NCBI RefSeq assembly: GCF_900961225.1 | Contig: NZ_CAAHFN010000098.1 | Coordinates: 1 to 64,000, forward strand | DNA from: Modicisalibacter radicis | Lineage (GTDB): Bacteria; Pseudomonadota; Gammaproteobacteria; Pseudomonadales; Halomonadaceae | Direction: 5' to 3' | DNA length: 64,000 nucleotides | Shown here: positions 18,777-27,337 of the stretch, one piece after another | Layout: the number at the start of each line of letters is the position of its first letter | Numbering within the stretch: the first letter of the stretch is position 1 | Made by a program: the position numbers and the translations under genes | Notes under the pieces: model-generated | The model's input: the letters and a program-made list of their open reading frames with translations, nothing else | The model's database searches: none | Told to the model about the DNA's origin: nothing

Positions 18777-19538
18777 ATGCTCAACTGGATCTCGGAGCAC
18801 CACAATCTACTCAGTCTGGTCATCAGCTTTGGTACGTTGATGATCTGGTTGGTCTATGCGCAACTGCTTTATCTGGGCTTTCGCCGTCAGCGTCGGCCAA
18901 GGTTGATCATCAACCGCGGCAAGAAGAAGGACATCAACGCGCTGTGCATCATCAGCAACATGAGTGCCGAGTCGATCTTCATCGAGTACATCATCGCCAC
19001 GCTGGATACGTCCCGGGGGCAGATCGTCATGGATGTGACCGACTTCGAGCAGCAGTACAGCGACGACGATGAACTGGAGAGCAACGAGGAAGAGAATCGC
19101 AAGTCGCGGCGTATTCTCAACGACTCTAACGTCAGGGAAAACACCCGCCAGGGGCCGCTGGGGTCGGGCGATTTCCTGCATATCGGTACCTTCAACGACC
19201 TGATTGCCCGGATGGCCAGGGACGAAGGCATCGAGATGGAGAACAACCGGCCCAAGGGCGACATGACGCTGGATAGGCTGACCATCCGTCTGGTCGGCAT
19301 CTACGGTCCCGAGGACATGCCGGTGGGTGCCGAACGCTCGTTCGACCTGAAAGACAACGGCGAATTCTGCTCTCTTACGCCCTCCAGCTGGGACACCAAG
19401 CGCATGGCCTCGATGCGCCAGCGCCGTGAGCTGCGCAAGCAGATCCAGCGTTTCAATTCGACCAATTTCAGCGTATCCGCGACTTTTCAGGAACAAGAAC
19501 AGGAACCGGACGACGGGAAGCCCCGCGACGCGCAGTGA
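18777..19538 (+). CDS. Unrecognised protein with one N-terminal membrane anchor
   Basis: A 253-aa protein I do not recognise. One hydrophobic helix near residues 11-33 (LLSLVISFGTLMIWLVYAQLLYL) is followed by an Arg/Lys-rich stretch (GFRRQRRPR), which suggests the rest is cytoplasmic. The C-terminal part is mixed with acidic runs (SDDDELESNEEEN) and ends in a Glu/Gln-rich tail. AAGGAGG precedes the ATG at ideal spacing, and codon use matches the neighbours, so it is a real gene. It stands alone between glnE and the convergent AEC carrier; GGCGCC arms at 19548/19564 could form a weak 3' hairpin. Confidence 0.75.
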   Translation: MLNWISEHHNLLSLVISFGTLMIWLVYAQLLYLGFRRQRRPRLIINRGKKKDINALCIISNMSAESIFIEYIIATLDTSRGQIVMDVTDFEQQYSDDDELESNEEENRKSRRILNDSNVRENTRQGPLGSGDFLHIGTFNDLIARMARDEGIEMENNRPKGDMTLDRLTIRLVGIYGPEDMPVGAERSFDLKDNGEFCSLTPSSWDTKRMASMRQRRELRKQIQRFNSTNFSVSATFQEQEQEPDDGKPRDAQ

Positions 19539-19581
19539 ATCCGTCCTGGCGCCGGCCACGCTTGGCGCCTCGGGAAACGGC

Positions 19582-20529
19582 TCAGAGCAGCGGCAGCCGA
19601 TGGGCTTCGATGAACCACAATAGCGTACTCACGGTGACGAACGACAACAGCGTGGCGAGCATCAGCGAGGCGGTGCACAGCTCGCCGTGTCCGTAGCGTT
19701 GGCCGAGGATCGGGTAGACGCTGAGCATCGGCACGCTGGCGATGACGATCGCCGCGGTGGCCAGGGCCGGGTCGAGCGGTGGCAGCCACAAGAGCATCAG
19801 GAACACCGCCAGCGGATGCAGCAAAAGCTTGGCGAACACCACCTGGCCGACCTCGGAGAGCATGCCGCGCACCTGCAGCCCATAGAGGCTGCCGCCGACC
19901 ACGAACAGCGCCGTGGGCCCTGCCGCGGTAGCCAGCATGTCTATGGTCTTGAACAGCGGCTCCGGCAAGTCGATACCGCTCACCGCGATGATCAATCCGG
20001 TGAAGATGGCGATCAGGATCGGATTGCGGGTCAGGCGACGCAGCGTCTTGCGCAGTGCGCTCCAGAACGAGCCCCCCTTTTGACGCCCGGCCTCGGCCAG
20101 CGCCAGGGCGGTGGGAATCAGCAACAGGTTTTCCACCACCATGTTGAGCGCCATGGCGATTGCCGCGGTCGGTCCCACGGCCATGGCCGCGATCGGGTAG
20201 CCTATGAAGCCGCTGTTGGCCGTCGAGGTGCCGAGGGCGAAGAGCCCGCTTTCGCCGAGCGGCTTGCCGCGCAGCCGGGCGAAGGCGAAAACCGCGGCGA
20301 ATAGCCCCCCTGAACCAAGCCCATAGGCCGCCAGGTAGACGGGATTGAAGACCTCGCCGATCGGCTTCTGGATCAGCGCGCGAATGATCAAGGCCGGCAG
20401 CGCGAAACTGATCACGAAACCGCCCAGACTCTGAACCTGGTCCTTGCTGAGCAGGCGCGTCATCACGGCCAGGTAGCCGATACCGATCAGCAGGAAGATC
20501 GGCGTGGTGGTGGCGAAGATTTCGAGCAC
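19582..20529 (-). CDS. AEC-family (auxin efflux carrier-like) transporter
   Basis: A 315-aa, roughly ten-helix inner-membrane carrier of the AEC family, whose bacterial members move malate, malonate or other organic anions. It begins FATTTPIFLLIGIGYLAV and has the typical split-bundle pattern with a mid-protein loop (RKTLRRLTRNP). I use the GTG at 20529, preceded by AAGGA at seven-base spacing. It is the last gene of the leftward ferulate gene series. A heavily deleted paralogue sharing start, leader and C-terminus lies at 43227-43464. Confidence 0.85.
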   Translation of the reverse strand: MLEIFATTTPIFLLIGIGYLAVMTRLLSKDQVQSLGGFVISFALPALIIRALIQKPIGEVFNPVYLAAYGLGSGGLFAAVFAFARLRGKPLGESGLFALGTSTANSGFIGYPIAAMAVGPTAAIAMALNMVVENLLLIPTALALAEAGRQKGGSFWSALRKTLRRLTRNPILIAIFTGLIIAVSGIDLPEPLFKTIDMLATAAGPTALFVVGGSLYGLQVRGMLSEVGQVVFAKLLLHPLAVFLMLLWLPPLDPALATAAIVIASVPMLSVYPILGQRYGHGELCTASLMLATLLSFVTVSTLLWFIEAHRLPLL

Positions 20530-20903
20530 GGCAACATCCTTGTGGCGCGACGAAGAACGATATTGAGATCTGTAGACGACGGCACGGGCACCGGGTCCAT
20601 GGGGCATCGCGGCAGGCGTAATCGATTCCTCGCCATTCGCCGGTCTGGCATCACATGTCACTGGCTTGCCGAGCCCGGCGCCGCACACGGCCGTTGCGCG
20701 AGCGAGAAGCCGTCCATCCCGGGCTGGGGCACTTGCCGAGTCGCCAAGCCTACCACACTGGTAGGGCGCCATCCCCGGTATTCCACGGTCCGCAGCGTCT
20801 GAAATGCGACAGCACACCGGTACCGGCCAGTGCGCTGTATTCGCGTGAGCCTGGAGAATCGCGGGTGCTCGTGTTCCGGGCACCCGCGGCGGTGGGCGAG
20901 GGG
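20530..20903. other. Intergenic gap between AEC carrier and TRAP dctP
   Basis: 374 bases without a convincing gene. A hairpin (GCGGGTGC at 20861-20868 with GCACCCGC at 20880-20887) sits 17 bases past the dctP stop on the minus strand, with no U-run; it may mark or protect the dctP mRNA end. I see no other supported element. Confidence 0.4.
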
Positions 20904-21953
20904 TTACTGCGTCTGCCGGGTGTATTTCTCGACGAGACGGCTGGCGTCGTCGTAAAGGGCCTGGCCGTCGAAGCCGGCATCAGTCATGTCGGCGATCCAT
21001 TGCTGGATGGTGGCGTCGGCAGCCTCGTGCCACCTGGCCTGATCCGCCTCGGCGATATGGATCATCTGTCCTTCGCCGCGCGCGGCGATGTCGTCGATGG
21101 CGGCTTTCTCCGCCTCATCCATGACCCGTCCGATGCGTTGCGCTTCCCGGATACCGGCGTTGTCGTCGATGACCTTCTGCAGTTCGGGCGACAGGCTGTC
21201 GTACGTGTCCTGATCCATGGCCAGAATCATCATTGCGGTATACAGGCCCTGCTTGCCGTCGAAGAAGGTATGGTTCCGGGCGACATCCAGTACGCCCAGG
21301 GCCGAAGCGCTTTCGAACGGCAGCGTCAGGCCGTCGATGACGCCACGCGAGATCGCCTCCGGGATCTGCGGCATGGGCATGCCCACGGCCTTGGCGCCCA
21401 GGCGGGAGAAGTAACGATTCATGGTCTTGGAGGGAGCGCGAATCGCCAGGCCGTCGATGTCGTCGATGTCGCTCACGCTGGCATCCCTGGTGTGGATCTT
21501 GCCGGGCGTATGGGCGAACACGGCGAGGGGATAGACGCCCTCGAAGTCGTCCTGCATGTGCGCCATGGCGAACTCATGGGCCGCCATGCTGGTGGCTTCG
21601 CCGGTGGTTGGCAAAAAGGGCTGGTCGAACGCTTCGGACTCGGGGAAGCGGTTGGGGGTATAGCTCAGCAGGGTCCAGGCGATGTCCACCACGCCCTCCC
21701 TGGCCTGATCGTAGAGCGACGGTGCCGAGCCGCCCAGTTGCATGGCCGGGAAGATCTCGACCTGGATGGCGCCGTCGGACTGTTCCTCGACGCGCTTCGC
21801 CCAGGGTTCCAGGTATTGCGTCTGCACCGGAGTGGTCGGGGCGGCGAAGTGGTGCAGGCGCAGTGTCACGGTGTCCTGGGCCTGGCCGTTACCGGCCAGG
21901 GTGATGCCGCTGATAAGCGCGAGACCGGCGAGCGTCTGTCTTGTTGTCATCAT
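20904..21953 (-). CDS. TRAP transporter solute-binding protein (DctP)
   Basis: A 349-aa periplasmic receptor for a TRAP transporter, with a signal peptide ending GNGQAQ and the DctP fold (TLRLHHFAAPTTPVQTQYLEPW at the mature N-terminus). The ligand arginine is expected in the GLAIRAPSK segment. GGAG six bases before 21953 supports the start. It is placed after vdh, while its likely membrane partners dctQ and dctM lie upstream of ech, so one gene series carries transport and metabolism; the ligand is probably a hydroxycinnamate or related aromatic acid. It is clearly different from the three similar DctPs at 51-59 kb. Confidence 0.88.
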   Translation of the reverse strand: MMTTRQTLAGLALISGITLAGNGQAQDTVTLRLHHFAAPTTPVQTQYLEPWAKRVEEQSDGAIQVEIFPAMQLGGSAPSLYDQAREGVVDIAWTLLSYTPNRFPESEAFDQPFLPTTGEATSMAAHEFAMAHMQDDFEGVYPLAVFAHTPGKIHTRDASVSDIDDIDGLAIRAPSKTMNRYFSRLGAKAVGMPMPQIPEAISRGVIDGLTLPFESASALGVLDVARNHTFFDGKQGLYTAMMILAMDQDTYDSLSPELQKVIDDNAGIREAQRIGRVMDEAEKAAIDDIAARGEGQMIHIAEADQARWHEAADATIQQWIADMTDAGFDGQALYDDASRLVEKYTRQTQ

Positions 21954-22003
21954 CTTGAGCTCCATGGGAAAGGTGGCGTGCCTATACGTGCTGTCTAGGG
22001 GGG

Positions 22004-23452
22004 CTAGATGGGGTAATGCCGGGGACCGAGCTGCAGGGTCATCCAGCGCAATTCGGTGAACTCCTCGATGCCGGCCTTGCCGCCGAAGCGTCCGTAGCCG
22101 CTCGACTTGACCCCGCCGAACGGCATCTGCGGTTCGTCGTGCACGGTGGGGGCGTTGATGTGGCAGATGCCCGATTCGATGCGTTGCGCCACGCGCATGG
22201 CGCGGGCCGTGTCGCGGCTGAACACCGCCGCGGAGAGGCCGTACTCGCTGTCGTTGGCGATGCGCAGGGCGTCTTCTTCGTCCTCGACGCGCATCATCGC
22301 CACCACCGGGCCGAACGACTCCTCGCCGTACAGGCGCATCGCCCGGGTGACGCCGTCGACCACGGTGGGTTGCATGATCACGCCCTCGGCCTTGCCGCCG
22401 CAGGCCAGGCGAGCGCCGTGCTGCTGGGCGTCGTCGAGCAGGCCGTTGAGTTTCTCCCCGGCCTCGCGGTTGATCAGCGTGCCCAGGGCGTTGCCCTCGT
22501 CGCGGGGATCGCCGGCGCGCAGCGTCTCGGCCTTGCGGGCGAGCTTCTCGACGAAGGCGTCGGCCACGGCATCGACGACGATCAGTCGCTCGGTGGACAT
22601 GCAGATCTGGCCCTGATTGAAGAAGGCGCCGAAGGCGGCGGCTTCCACGGCGGCGTCCAGGTCGGCGTCCTCGAGCACCACGAACGGCGCCTTGCCGCCC
22701 AGTTCCAGCAGCACCGGCTTGAGGTGGTGCGCGGCTTTCTCGGCGATGATGCGGCCCACCGGGGTGGAGCCGGTGAAGTTGATGCGCCGTACCGCAGGAT
22801 GCTCGATCAGCGCCTCGACCACCTCGGCGGCCTGGGGCGGCGCGTTGGTCACGACATTGACGATGCCGTCGCCCAGGCCCGCCTCGACGAGCACTTCGCC
22901 GATCAGGTGATGGGTGGCGGGGCACTGCTCCGAGGCCTTGAGGATAACCGTGTTGCCGCAGGCCAGCGGCGTGGCGATGGCCCGCGTGCCGAGGATGATG
23001 GGCGCGTTCCAGGGGGCGATGCCGACCACCACGCCACAGGGGACGCGTACACCCATGGCCAGGCTGTCGGGGACGTTGGAGGGAATCACGTCGCCGCCGA
23101 CCTGGGTGGTCAACGAGGCGGCCTCGCGCAGCATGTTGGCGGCCACCATGACGTTGAATCCGGCCCAGCCCGGGGTGGCGCCGGTCTCGTCGACCATGCG
23201 CGCGATGAAGTCGGCCTGACGCGCCTCCATGGCGTCGGCGGCGGCGAGCAGCTTGGCGCGGCGCTCGCCGGGGCCGGTCGCCGACCAGGCGGGAAAGGCC
23301 CGGGCAGCGGCCTCGGCGGCGGTGCGGGCATCGCTGGCGGAGGCCGCCGCGGCGCGGGTCACGACCTCGCCGCTGAGCGGGTTGGTGCGTTCGAAGGTGG
23401 CGTCTTGCCGGGCGGCGCGGGTGTCGCCGCCGATCAATAGGCTGAGATCCAT
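22004..23452 (-). CDS. vdh: Vanillin dehydrogenase (NAD(P)+ aldehyde dehydrogenase)
   Basis: Oxidises vanillin (and similar benzaldehydes) to vanillate. The 482-aa aldehyde dehydrogenase has N149 in GIAPWNAP, the general base E250 in LELGGKAP and the catalytic cysteine C284 in NQGQICMS. Length and motifs match pseudomonad Vdh. The start at 23452 follows GGGGA. It sits between ech, which makes the aldehyde, and a TRAP receptor, so vanillin dehydrogenase is the best reading; related salicylaldehyde or benzaldehyde activity is possible. Confidence 0.9.
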   Translation of the reverse strand: MDLSLLIGGDTRAARQDATFERTNPLSGEVVTRAAAASASDARTAAEAAARAFPAWSATGPGERRAKLLAAADAMEARQADFIARMVDETGATPGWAGFNVMVAANMLREAASLTTQVGGDVIPSNVPDSLAMGVRVPCGVVVGIAPWNAPIILGTRAIATPLACGNTVILKASEQCPATHHLIGEVLVEAGLGDGIVNVVTNAPPQAAEVVEALIEHPAVRRINFTGSTPVGRIIAEKAAHHLKPVLLELGGKAPFVVLEDADLDAAVEAAAFGAFFNQGQICMSTERLIVVDAVADAFVEKLARKAETLRAGDPRDEGNALGTLINREAGEKLNGLLDDAQQHGARLACGGKAEGVIMQPTVVDGVTRAMRLYGEESFGPVVAMMRVEDEEDALRIANDSEYGLSAAVFSRDTARAMRVAQRIESGICHINAPTVHDEPQMPFGGVKSSGYGRFGGKAGIEEFTELRWMTLQLGPRHYPI

Positions 23453-23530
23453 GTCGTATCCCCGTTCTGATAGCGTGATTGTTGTGAAGCGGGCGTCCGC
23501 CATCCGGCGCACGCCCGGGGCACGGGCCGC

Positions 23531-24361
23531 TCAGCGACGATAGCTTTCCAGGCCCGGCTTGATGCTCTTGTCGTCGAGAAACTGCTTGAGGCCCTGCTCG
23601 CGGCCCTGCTCCGGGTCGAGCTGCTGCGCCTGGTCGAGCTTGGCGTAGAGGTACTCCTCGTTCTGCTCCCAGGTCAGCTCGCGGCACATCTTGAAGCCGG
23701 TCTTGGCGGCGCGCAGGACGACGGGGTTCTTGTCGCGCAGCGTGGCGGCCAGCTTGTGGGTGGCCTCGCGCAGTTCGGCGCGCGGCACGCTCTGGTTGAC
23801 CAGCCCCATCTCGGCGGCCTGCGGGCCGGTGAAGGTTTCCCCGGTCATGATGTAGTACAGCGCCTGGCGATGCCCCACGGTGTCCGCCATGGCCTTGCTG
23901 ACCAGGTTGCCCGGCGGGATGCCCCAGTTGATTTCGGATAGCCCGAACACCGACTCGTCGGCGGCGATCGCCAGGTCGCAGGCGACCAGCGGCGAGAAGG
24001 CGCCGCCGAAGCACCAGCCGTTGACCATGGCGATGGTGGGCTTGGCGTAGTGACGCAGCAGTTTCCACTGCCAGGTGGAGGCGTCGCGGCGCACCTTGAC
24101 CTGAACGATCTCGGGGCTGGCGTCGATCTCGCGGAAGTACTCCTTGAGGTCCATGCCGGCGGAGAAGGATTCGCCCTCGCCGGTCAGCACGAGCACGTGG
24201 GCGTCCTGGTCGAGCTCGACGGTCTCGAGCACGTCGATCATTTCGCGGTTGAGGGTGGGGCTCATGGCGTTGCGCTTCTCGGGCCGGTTAAGGGTGACCC
24301 AGGCGATGCCGTCCTCGACGTCGACCTTCACGGTTTGCCAGCGGTTCGTGTAATCGCTCAT
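23531..24361 (-). CDS. ech: Hydroxycinnamoyl-CoA hydratase-lyase (feruloyl-CoA to vanillin)
   Basis: A crotonase-fold enzyme that hydrates feruloyl-, caffeoyl- or coumaroyl-CoA and cleaves off acetyl-CoA, giving vanillin or its analogues. The 276-aa length equals Pseudomonas HCHL. The residues known from that enzyme are all present at the same positions: Y75 in DLKEYF, E143 in GLSEINWGIPPG and Y239 in EEYLYAK. Flanked by dctM and vdh on the same strand, with fcs divergent beyond marR. Confidence 0.97.
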   Translation of the reverse strand: MSDYTNRWQTVKVDVEDGIAWVTLNRPEKRNAMSPTLNREMIDVLETVELDQDAHVLVLTGEGESFSAGMDLKEYFREIDASPEIVQVKVRRDASTWQWKLLRHYAKPTIAMVNGWCFGGAFSPLVACDLAIAADESVFGLSEINWGIPPGNLVSKAMADTVGHRQALYYIMTGETFTGPQAAEMGLVNQSVPRAELREATHKLAATLRDKNPVVLRAAKTGFKMCRELTWEQNEEYLYAKLDQAQQLDPEQGREQGLKQFLDDKSIKPGLESYRR

Positions 24362-24544
24362 GTCAATTTCCTGTCAAAAGAGTATCAATCAGGTTGGTAT
24401 TTATCCTGCCAAGCATTCTCGGGTTTTCCCTCGAGTCACTGGGCAAGGGGTTGGTGGATGCGACTGGAGTATCGGGCCAGGGCGCAATGAAAATCGGGTT
24501 GGAGTCCGTGAGATCGCATCATGGGACATGGTGAGTCGCCTCGA

Positions 24545-25864
24545 TCAATAGAGTAAGTAGACGAAGCCGAGCGAAATGGCCGGGAAGGCCACTAGCATCA
24601 CGATGCGGATGACGTCGGCGGCCAGGAACGGCAGGATGCCCTTGAAGGTCTCGGTCAGCGGCACGTGGGGCGCCATGGAGTGAATGATGAAGATGTTCAA
24701 CCCCACGGGCGGCGTGATCATGCCGACCTCGACCACCACCAGCGCCAGGATGCCGAACCAGATCGCCACGTCCGCGGCGGGCATGCCGAAGTCCATGCCC
24801 GTGACGATGGGCAGGAAGATGGGCACCGTCAGCAGGATCATCGACAGGCTGTCCATGAAGCAGCCGAGGATCAGGTAGCACAAGAGAATGCCTGCCAGCA
24901 CGATCCAGGGGCTGATCTCCAGGCCCACGATCCAGCCGGCGGTGGTCTGGGGGAGCTGGGTCAGGGCGAGGAAGCTGTTGAACACGCTGGCCCCGAGGAC
25001 GATGAAGAAGATCATCGCCGAGGTGACGGCCGTCTCGAGCAGGCAGTCGCGCAGGCCGTTCCAGCGCAGCCCGCCCCGGGTGATCGCCAGGGCCCCGGTG
25101 GCCGCCGCGCCGACGGCGGCGGCCTCGGTCGGCGTGAAGATGCCGGTGTAGATGCCGCCGATCACGATGATGAAGATTGCCGCGCCGGGCCAGACCTCCC
25201 ACAGCGAGCGCCAGCGTTCGCCGCGCGATGCCTTGGCCTTGTTCGGCGCGCTGGCGGGGAAGAAGCGCACGTACAGGGAAATCGCCAGCATGTAGCTGAA
25301 GGCCGCGAACAGCCCCGGCACCAGGGCGGCGGCGAACATTTCGTTGATGTTCTGTTCCGCCAGGATGGCGTAGATGACCAGTACCACGGATGGGGGAATC
25401 AGGATCCCCAGCGTGCCGCCCGCTGCCAGAGCGCCGGTGGCCAGGCTGCCGCGATAGCCCTGACGCTCCATTTCCGGCAGTGCCACCTGGGTCATGGTCG
25501 CGGCGGTGGCCAGCGACGATCCGCAGATGGCGCCGAAGGCACCGCAGGCGCCGATCGTCGACATGGCGAGCCCGCCGCGACGATGCCCCAGCCAGTCGTT
25601 GGCGGCCTGGAACATGGCCCGCGAGAGGCCGGCCCGCGCGGCGAACTGGCCCATCAGCAGGAAGAGGGGAATGATCGATAGCGTATGGCTCGAAAAATGC
25701 TCGTAGGGGAGCGTCTTCAAGCCATTCAGAATGCCCATCGGCCCGGTGATCAGCATCGAGCCGACGGCGCCGACGACCAGCATCGACAGGCCGATGGGAA
25801 TCCGGGCCCCCATCATGGCCAGCAGCAAGACGAAACCGCCCGTGCCCAGGGTGATCGGTGACAT
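24545..25864 (-). CDS. TRAP transporter large permease (DctM)
   Basis: A 439-aa, about 12-helix permease of the TRAP family, with GSSLATAATMTQVALPEM and AAGGTLGILIPPSV motifs that occur in all DctMs. It uses a Na+ gradient to import the ligand delivered by DctP. Two adjacent ATGs (25867, 25864) overlap the dctQ stop; the second has better spacing from GGAG. 183 bases separate it from ech downstream. Confidence 0.93.
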   Translation of the reverse strand: MSPITLGTGGFVLLLAMMGARIPIGLSMLVVGAVGSMLITGPMGILNGLKTLPYEHFSSHTLSIIPLFLLMGQFAARAGLSRAMFQAANDWLGHRRGGLAMSTIGACGAFGAICGSSLATAATMTQVALPEMERQGYRGSLATGALAAGGTLGILIPPSVVLVIYAILAEQNINEMFAAALVPGLFAAFSYMLAISLYVRFFPASAPNKAKASRGERWRSLWEVWPGAAIFIIVIGGIYTGIFTPTEAAAVGAAATGALAITRGGLRWNGLRDCLLETAVTSAMIFFIVLGASVFNSFLALTQLPQTTAGWIVGLEISPWIVLAGILLCYLILGCFMDSLSMILLTVPIFLPIVTGMDFGMPAADVAIWFGILALVVVEVGMITPPVGLNIFIIHSMAPHVPLTETFKGILPFLAADVIRIVMLVAFPAISLGFVYLLY

Positions 25865-26454
25865 CATGCGTCTCCTTGGGCCGGGGTGTGGTGCTGCCTG
25901 TCGCGTGTGACCGTCTCGAGGGCGCGGTAGAGGCAGACCAGCGTCAGCAGGGCGAAGCCGGCGATACCGCCGACGTAGCCCCACCACAGCGGGATGTCCA
26001 GGAGCATGCTGGTTTCCATGTAACGCTGCTTGTCGAGCAGGCCATGGTAAAGGCGCCAGGTCATCACTCCCGCCACGACCAGGAACAGCGCTTCCGCGAC
26101 GAAGGCCAGCAGGCGCTGCACGCCGTGCGGCGCGCGCATCACCAGAATGTCCACCGTGACATGGCCGCCGCGCAGATGGCAGTACGGCAGGAACAGGAAC
26201 ACCGCGATGGCCGTACCCATTTCAACGAGCTCGTAGTCACCGGTGATGGGGCCGATCCAGGCGAGGGCGGCCATGTCGCCGATCAACGGCAGGCTGGACG
26301 CCCAGCGTCCGGCAATGCTGGCCACGGTCATCAGCGAGAGCGTCGCGACGATCAGGCCACCGGTGATCGCGGCGAGCCGGCAGGCGGTTTCGAGGCCGCG
26401 GCGCAGGCTGGTGATGCGGGCGTTGGATGTCGTCGCTAGGCTGCTCATGATCAT
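25864..26454 (-). CDS. TRAP transporter small permease (DctQ)
   Basis: A 196-aa four-helix membrane protein that pairs with DctM. It shows the DctQ pattern of conserved helices, e.g. TGDYELVEMGTAIAVFLFLPYC and RGGHVTVDIL. It begins the leftward series dctQ-dctM-ech-vdh-dctP-AEC. A promoter-like pair (TTGCAC, 16 bases, TAATTA) is upstream and is overlapped by a candidate MarR site at 26504-26524. Confidence 0.9.
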   Translation of the reverse strand: MIMSSLATTSNARITSLRRGLETACRLAAITGGLIVATLSLMTVASIAGRWASSLPLIGDMAALAWIGPITGDYELVEMGTAIAVFLFLPYCHLRGGHVTVDILVMRAPHGVQRLLAFVAEALFLVVAGVMTWRLYHGLLDKQRYMETSMLLDIPLWWGYVGGIAGFALLTLVCLYRALETVTRDRQHHTPAQGDA

Positions 26455-26503
26455 GTCTTTATGGATTGTGTGGGTCGGCCCGGGTGCGAGATGACGGGCA
26501 TTT

Positions 26504-26524
26504 TTAGTTGCTTTGTATAATTAA
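26504..26524. promoter_or_regulatory. Degenerate MarR-type operator before dctQ
   Basis: TTAGTTG-N7-TAATTAA has the same 7-7-7 layout as the strong palindrome at 27239, with 5 of 7 matches in each arm. It covers the -10 of the dctQ promoter candidate (-35 TTGCAC on the minus strand at 26540-26545). Confidence 0.4.
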
Positions 26525-26585
26525 ATGTCCATGAGTGACGTGCAAGTCATGACGCGGCAATTTTCCCTGAATTGCGCCTAAAGGA

Positions 26586-27089
26586 TTAGTCGTCTTGCGT
26601 TTCCGGCACATAGATCTTGCGCAGCAAGGTCAATAACTGGCGCCTTTCGATTTCGCTAAGTGACTGAGTCGCTTCAAGATCGCTGCGCTCCGCCAAGCCT
26701 TTCAAGCGCTCGACCAGCGCCTCGCCGCTCTTGGTCAGGAAAATGCCGTGCGAGCGACGGTCGCGCTTGCAGCGCACCCGCAATGCCAGGCCGCGCTCCT
26801 CGAGACTGTTGATCAGACTAACGACGCGTGGCGGGTCGATACTCAATGTCTGGGCCAGGCTGGATTGCGTCACGCCCGGGTAGCCTTCGATGACCACCAG
26901 CGAGGAGAACTGCGCCGGACGGATGTCGTGCTCGCGCATGGCTTCGTTGAAGTGCTTGAAGACCTTGAGCTGCGCCCGTCGCAGGGCATAGCCCAGGCGC
27001 TCCTCGAGTACCAGCCCTTCGACGGTGGTCGGGTAGGCCTCCTCGAGGGCGGTCTGCTCGGGAGGGGAGGTCCTCTTGGATGTCGTCAT
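26586..27089 (-). CDS. MarR-family regulator of hydroxycinnamate genes
   Basis: A 167-aa winged-helix repressor (PGVTQSSLAQTLSIDPPRVVSLINSLEERGL is the recognition region, about residues 70-100). It lies between the divergent fcs gene and the dctQM-ech-vdh series, the place of FerR/FerC-type MarR proteins that are released by hydroxycinnamoyl-CoA thioesters. AGGAA precedes the ATG by seven bases. That feruloyl-CoA is the inducer is an inference from context. Confidence 0.88.
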   Translation of the reverse strand: MTTSKRTSPPEQTALEEAYPTTVEGLVLEERLGYALRRAQLKVFKHFNEAMREHDIRPAQFSSLVVIEGYPGVTQSSLAQTLSIDPPRVVSLINSLEERGLALRVRCKRDRRSHGIFLTKSGEALVERLKGLAERSDLEATQSLSEIERRQLLTLLRKIYVPETQDD

Positions 27090-27111
27090 GGGAGGTTCCT
27101 TGTTCGACAGT

Positions 27112-27118
27112 ATAGTTA
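27112..27118. promoter_or_regulatory. MarR half-site ATAGTTA before marR
   Basis: An exact copy of the left arm of the 27239 palindrome, 23-29 bases upstream of the marR start codon in an A/T-rich stretch. The opposite arm is poorly conserved. It would allow autoregulation. Confidence 0.35.
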
Positions 27119-27238
27119 ATACAATAAATTAAATGGTTCAGGCCATTGTTTCCGATATCGACATGGATAGGCAATACCGGTGGCCATTGGCGCCTTTGTG
27201 TGCGTCTAAAGTCTCATGTGACGCGTCTGGCCAATAAA

Positions 27239-27259
27239 ATAGTTAGCTATTATAACTAT
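27239..27259. promoter_or_regulatory. MarR-type operator in the fcs promoter
   Basis: A perfect inverted repeat ATAGTTA-N7-TAACTAT, 79 bases upstream of the fcs ATG, in the A/T-rich region between divergent marR and fcs. Size and symmetry fit a MarR dimer, and the position overlaps the probable -10 of fcs. Confidence 0.65.
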
Positions 27260-27337
27260 AGTCATCGACAGCGTCGTCTCGCTGGCTAACGAATCGCTGA
27301 ACAGCAAGATCCCTCTCAGACTAATGGAGCGCCTTTC

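Noticed and set aside
21954..24068. Apparent 700-codon N-terminal extension of the dctP at 20904
   Set aside because: It runs through vdh and ech in another frame; a signal peptide and ribosome site define the real start at 21953.
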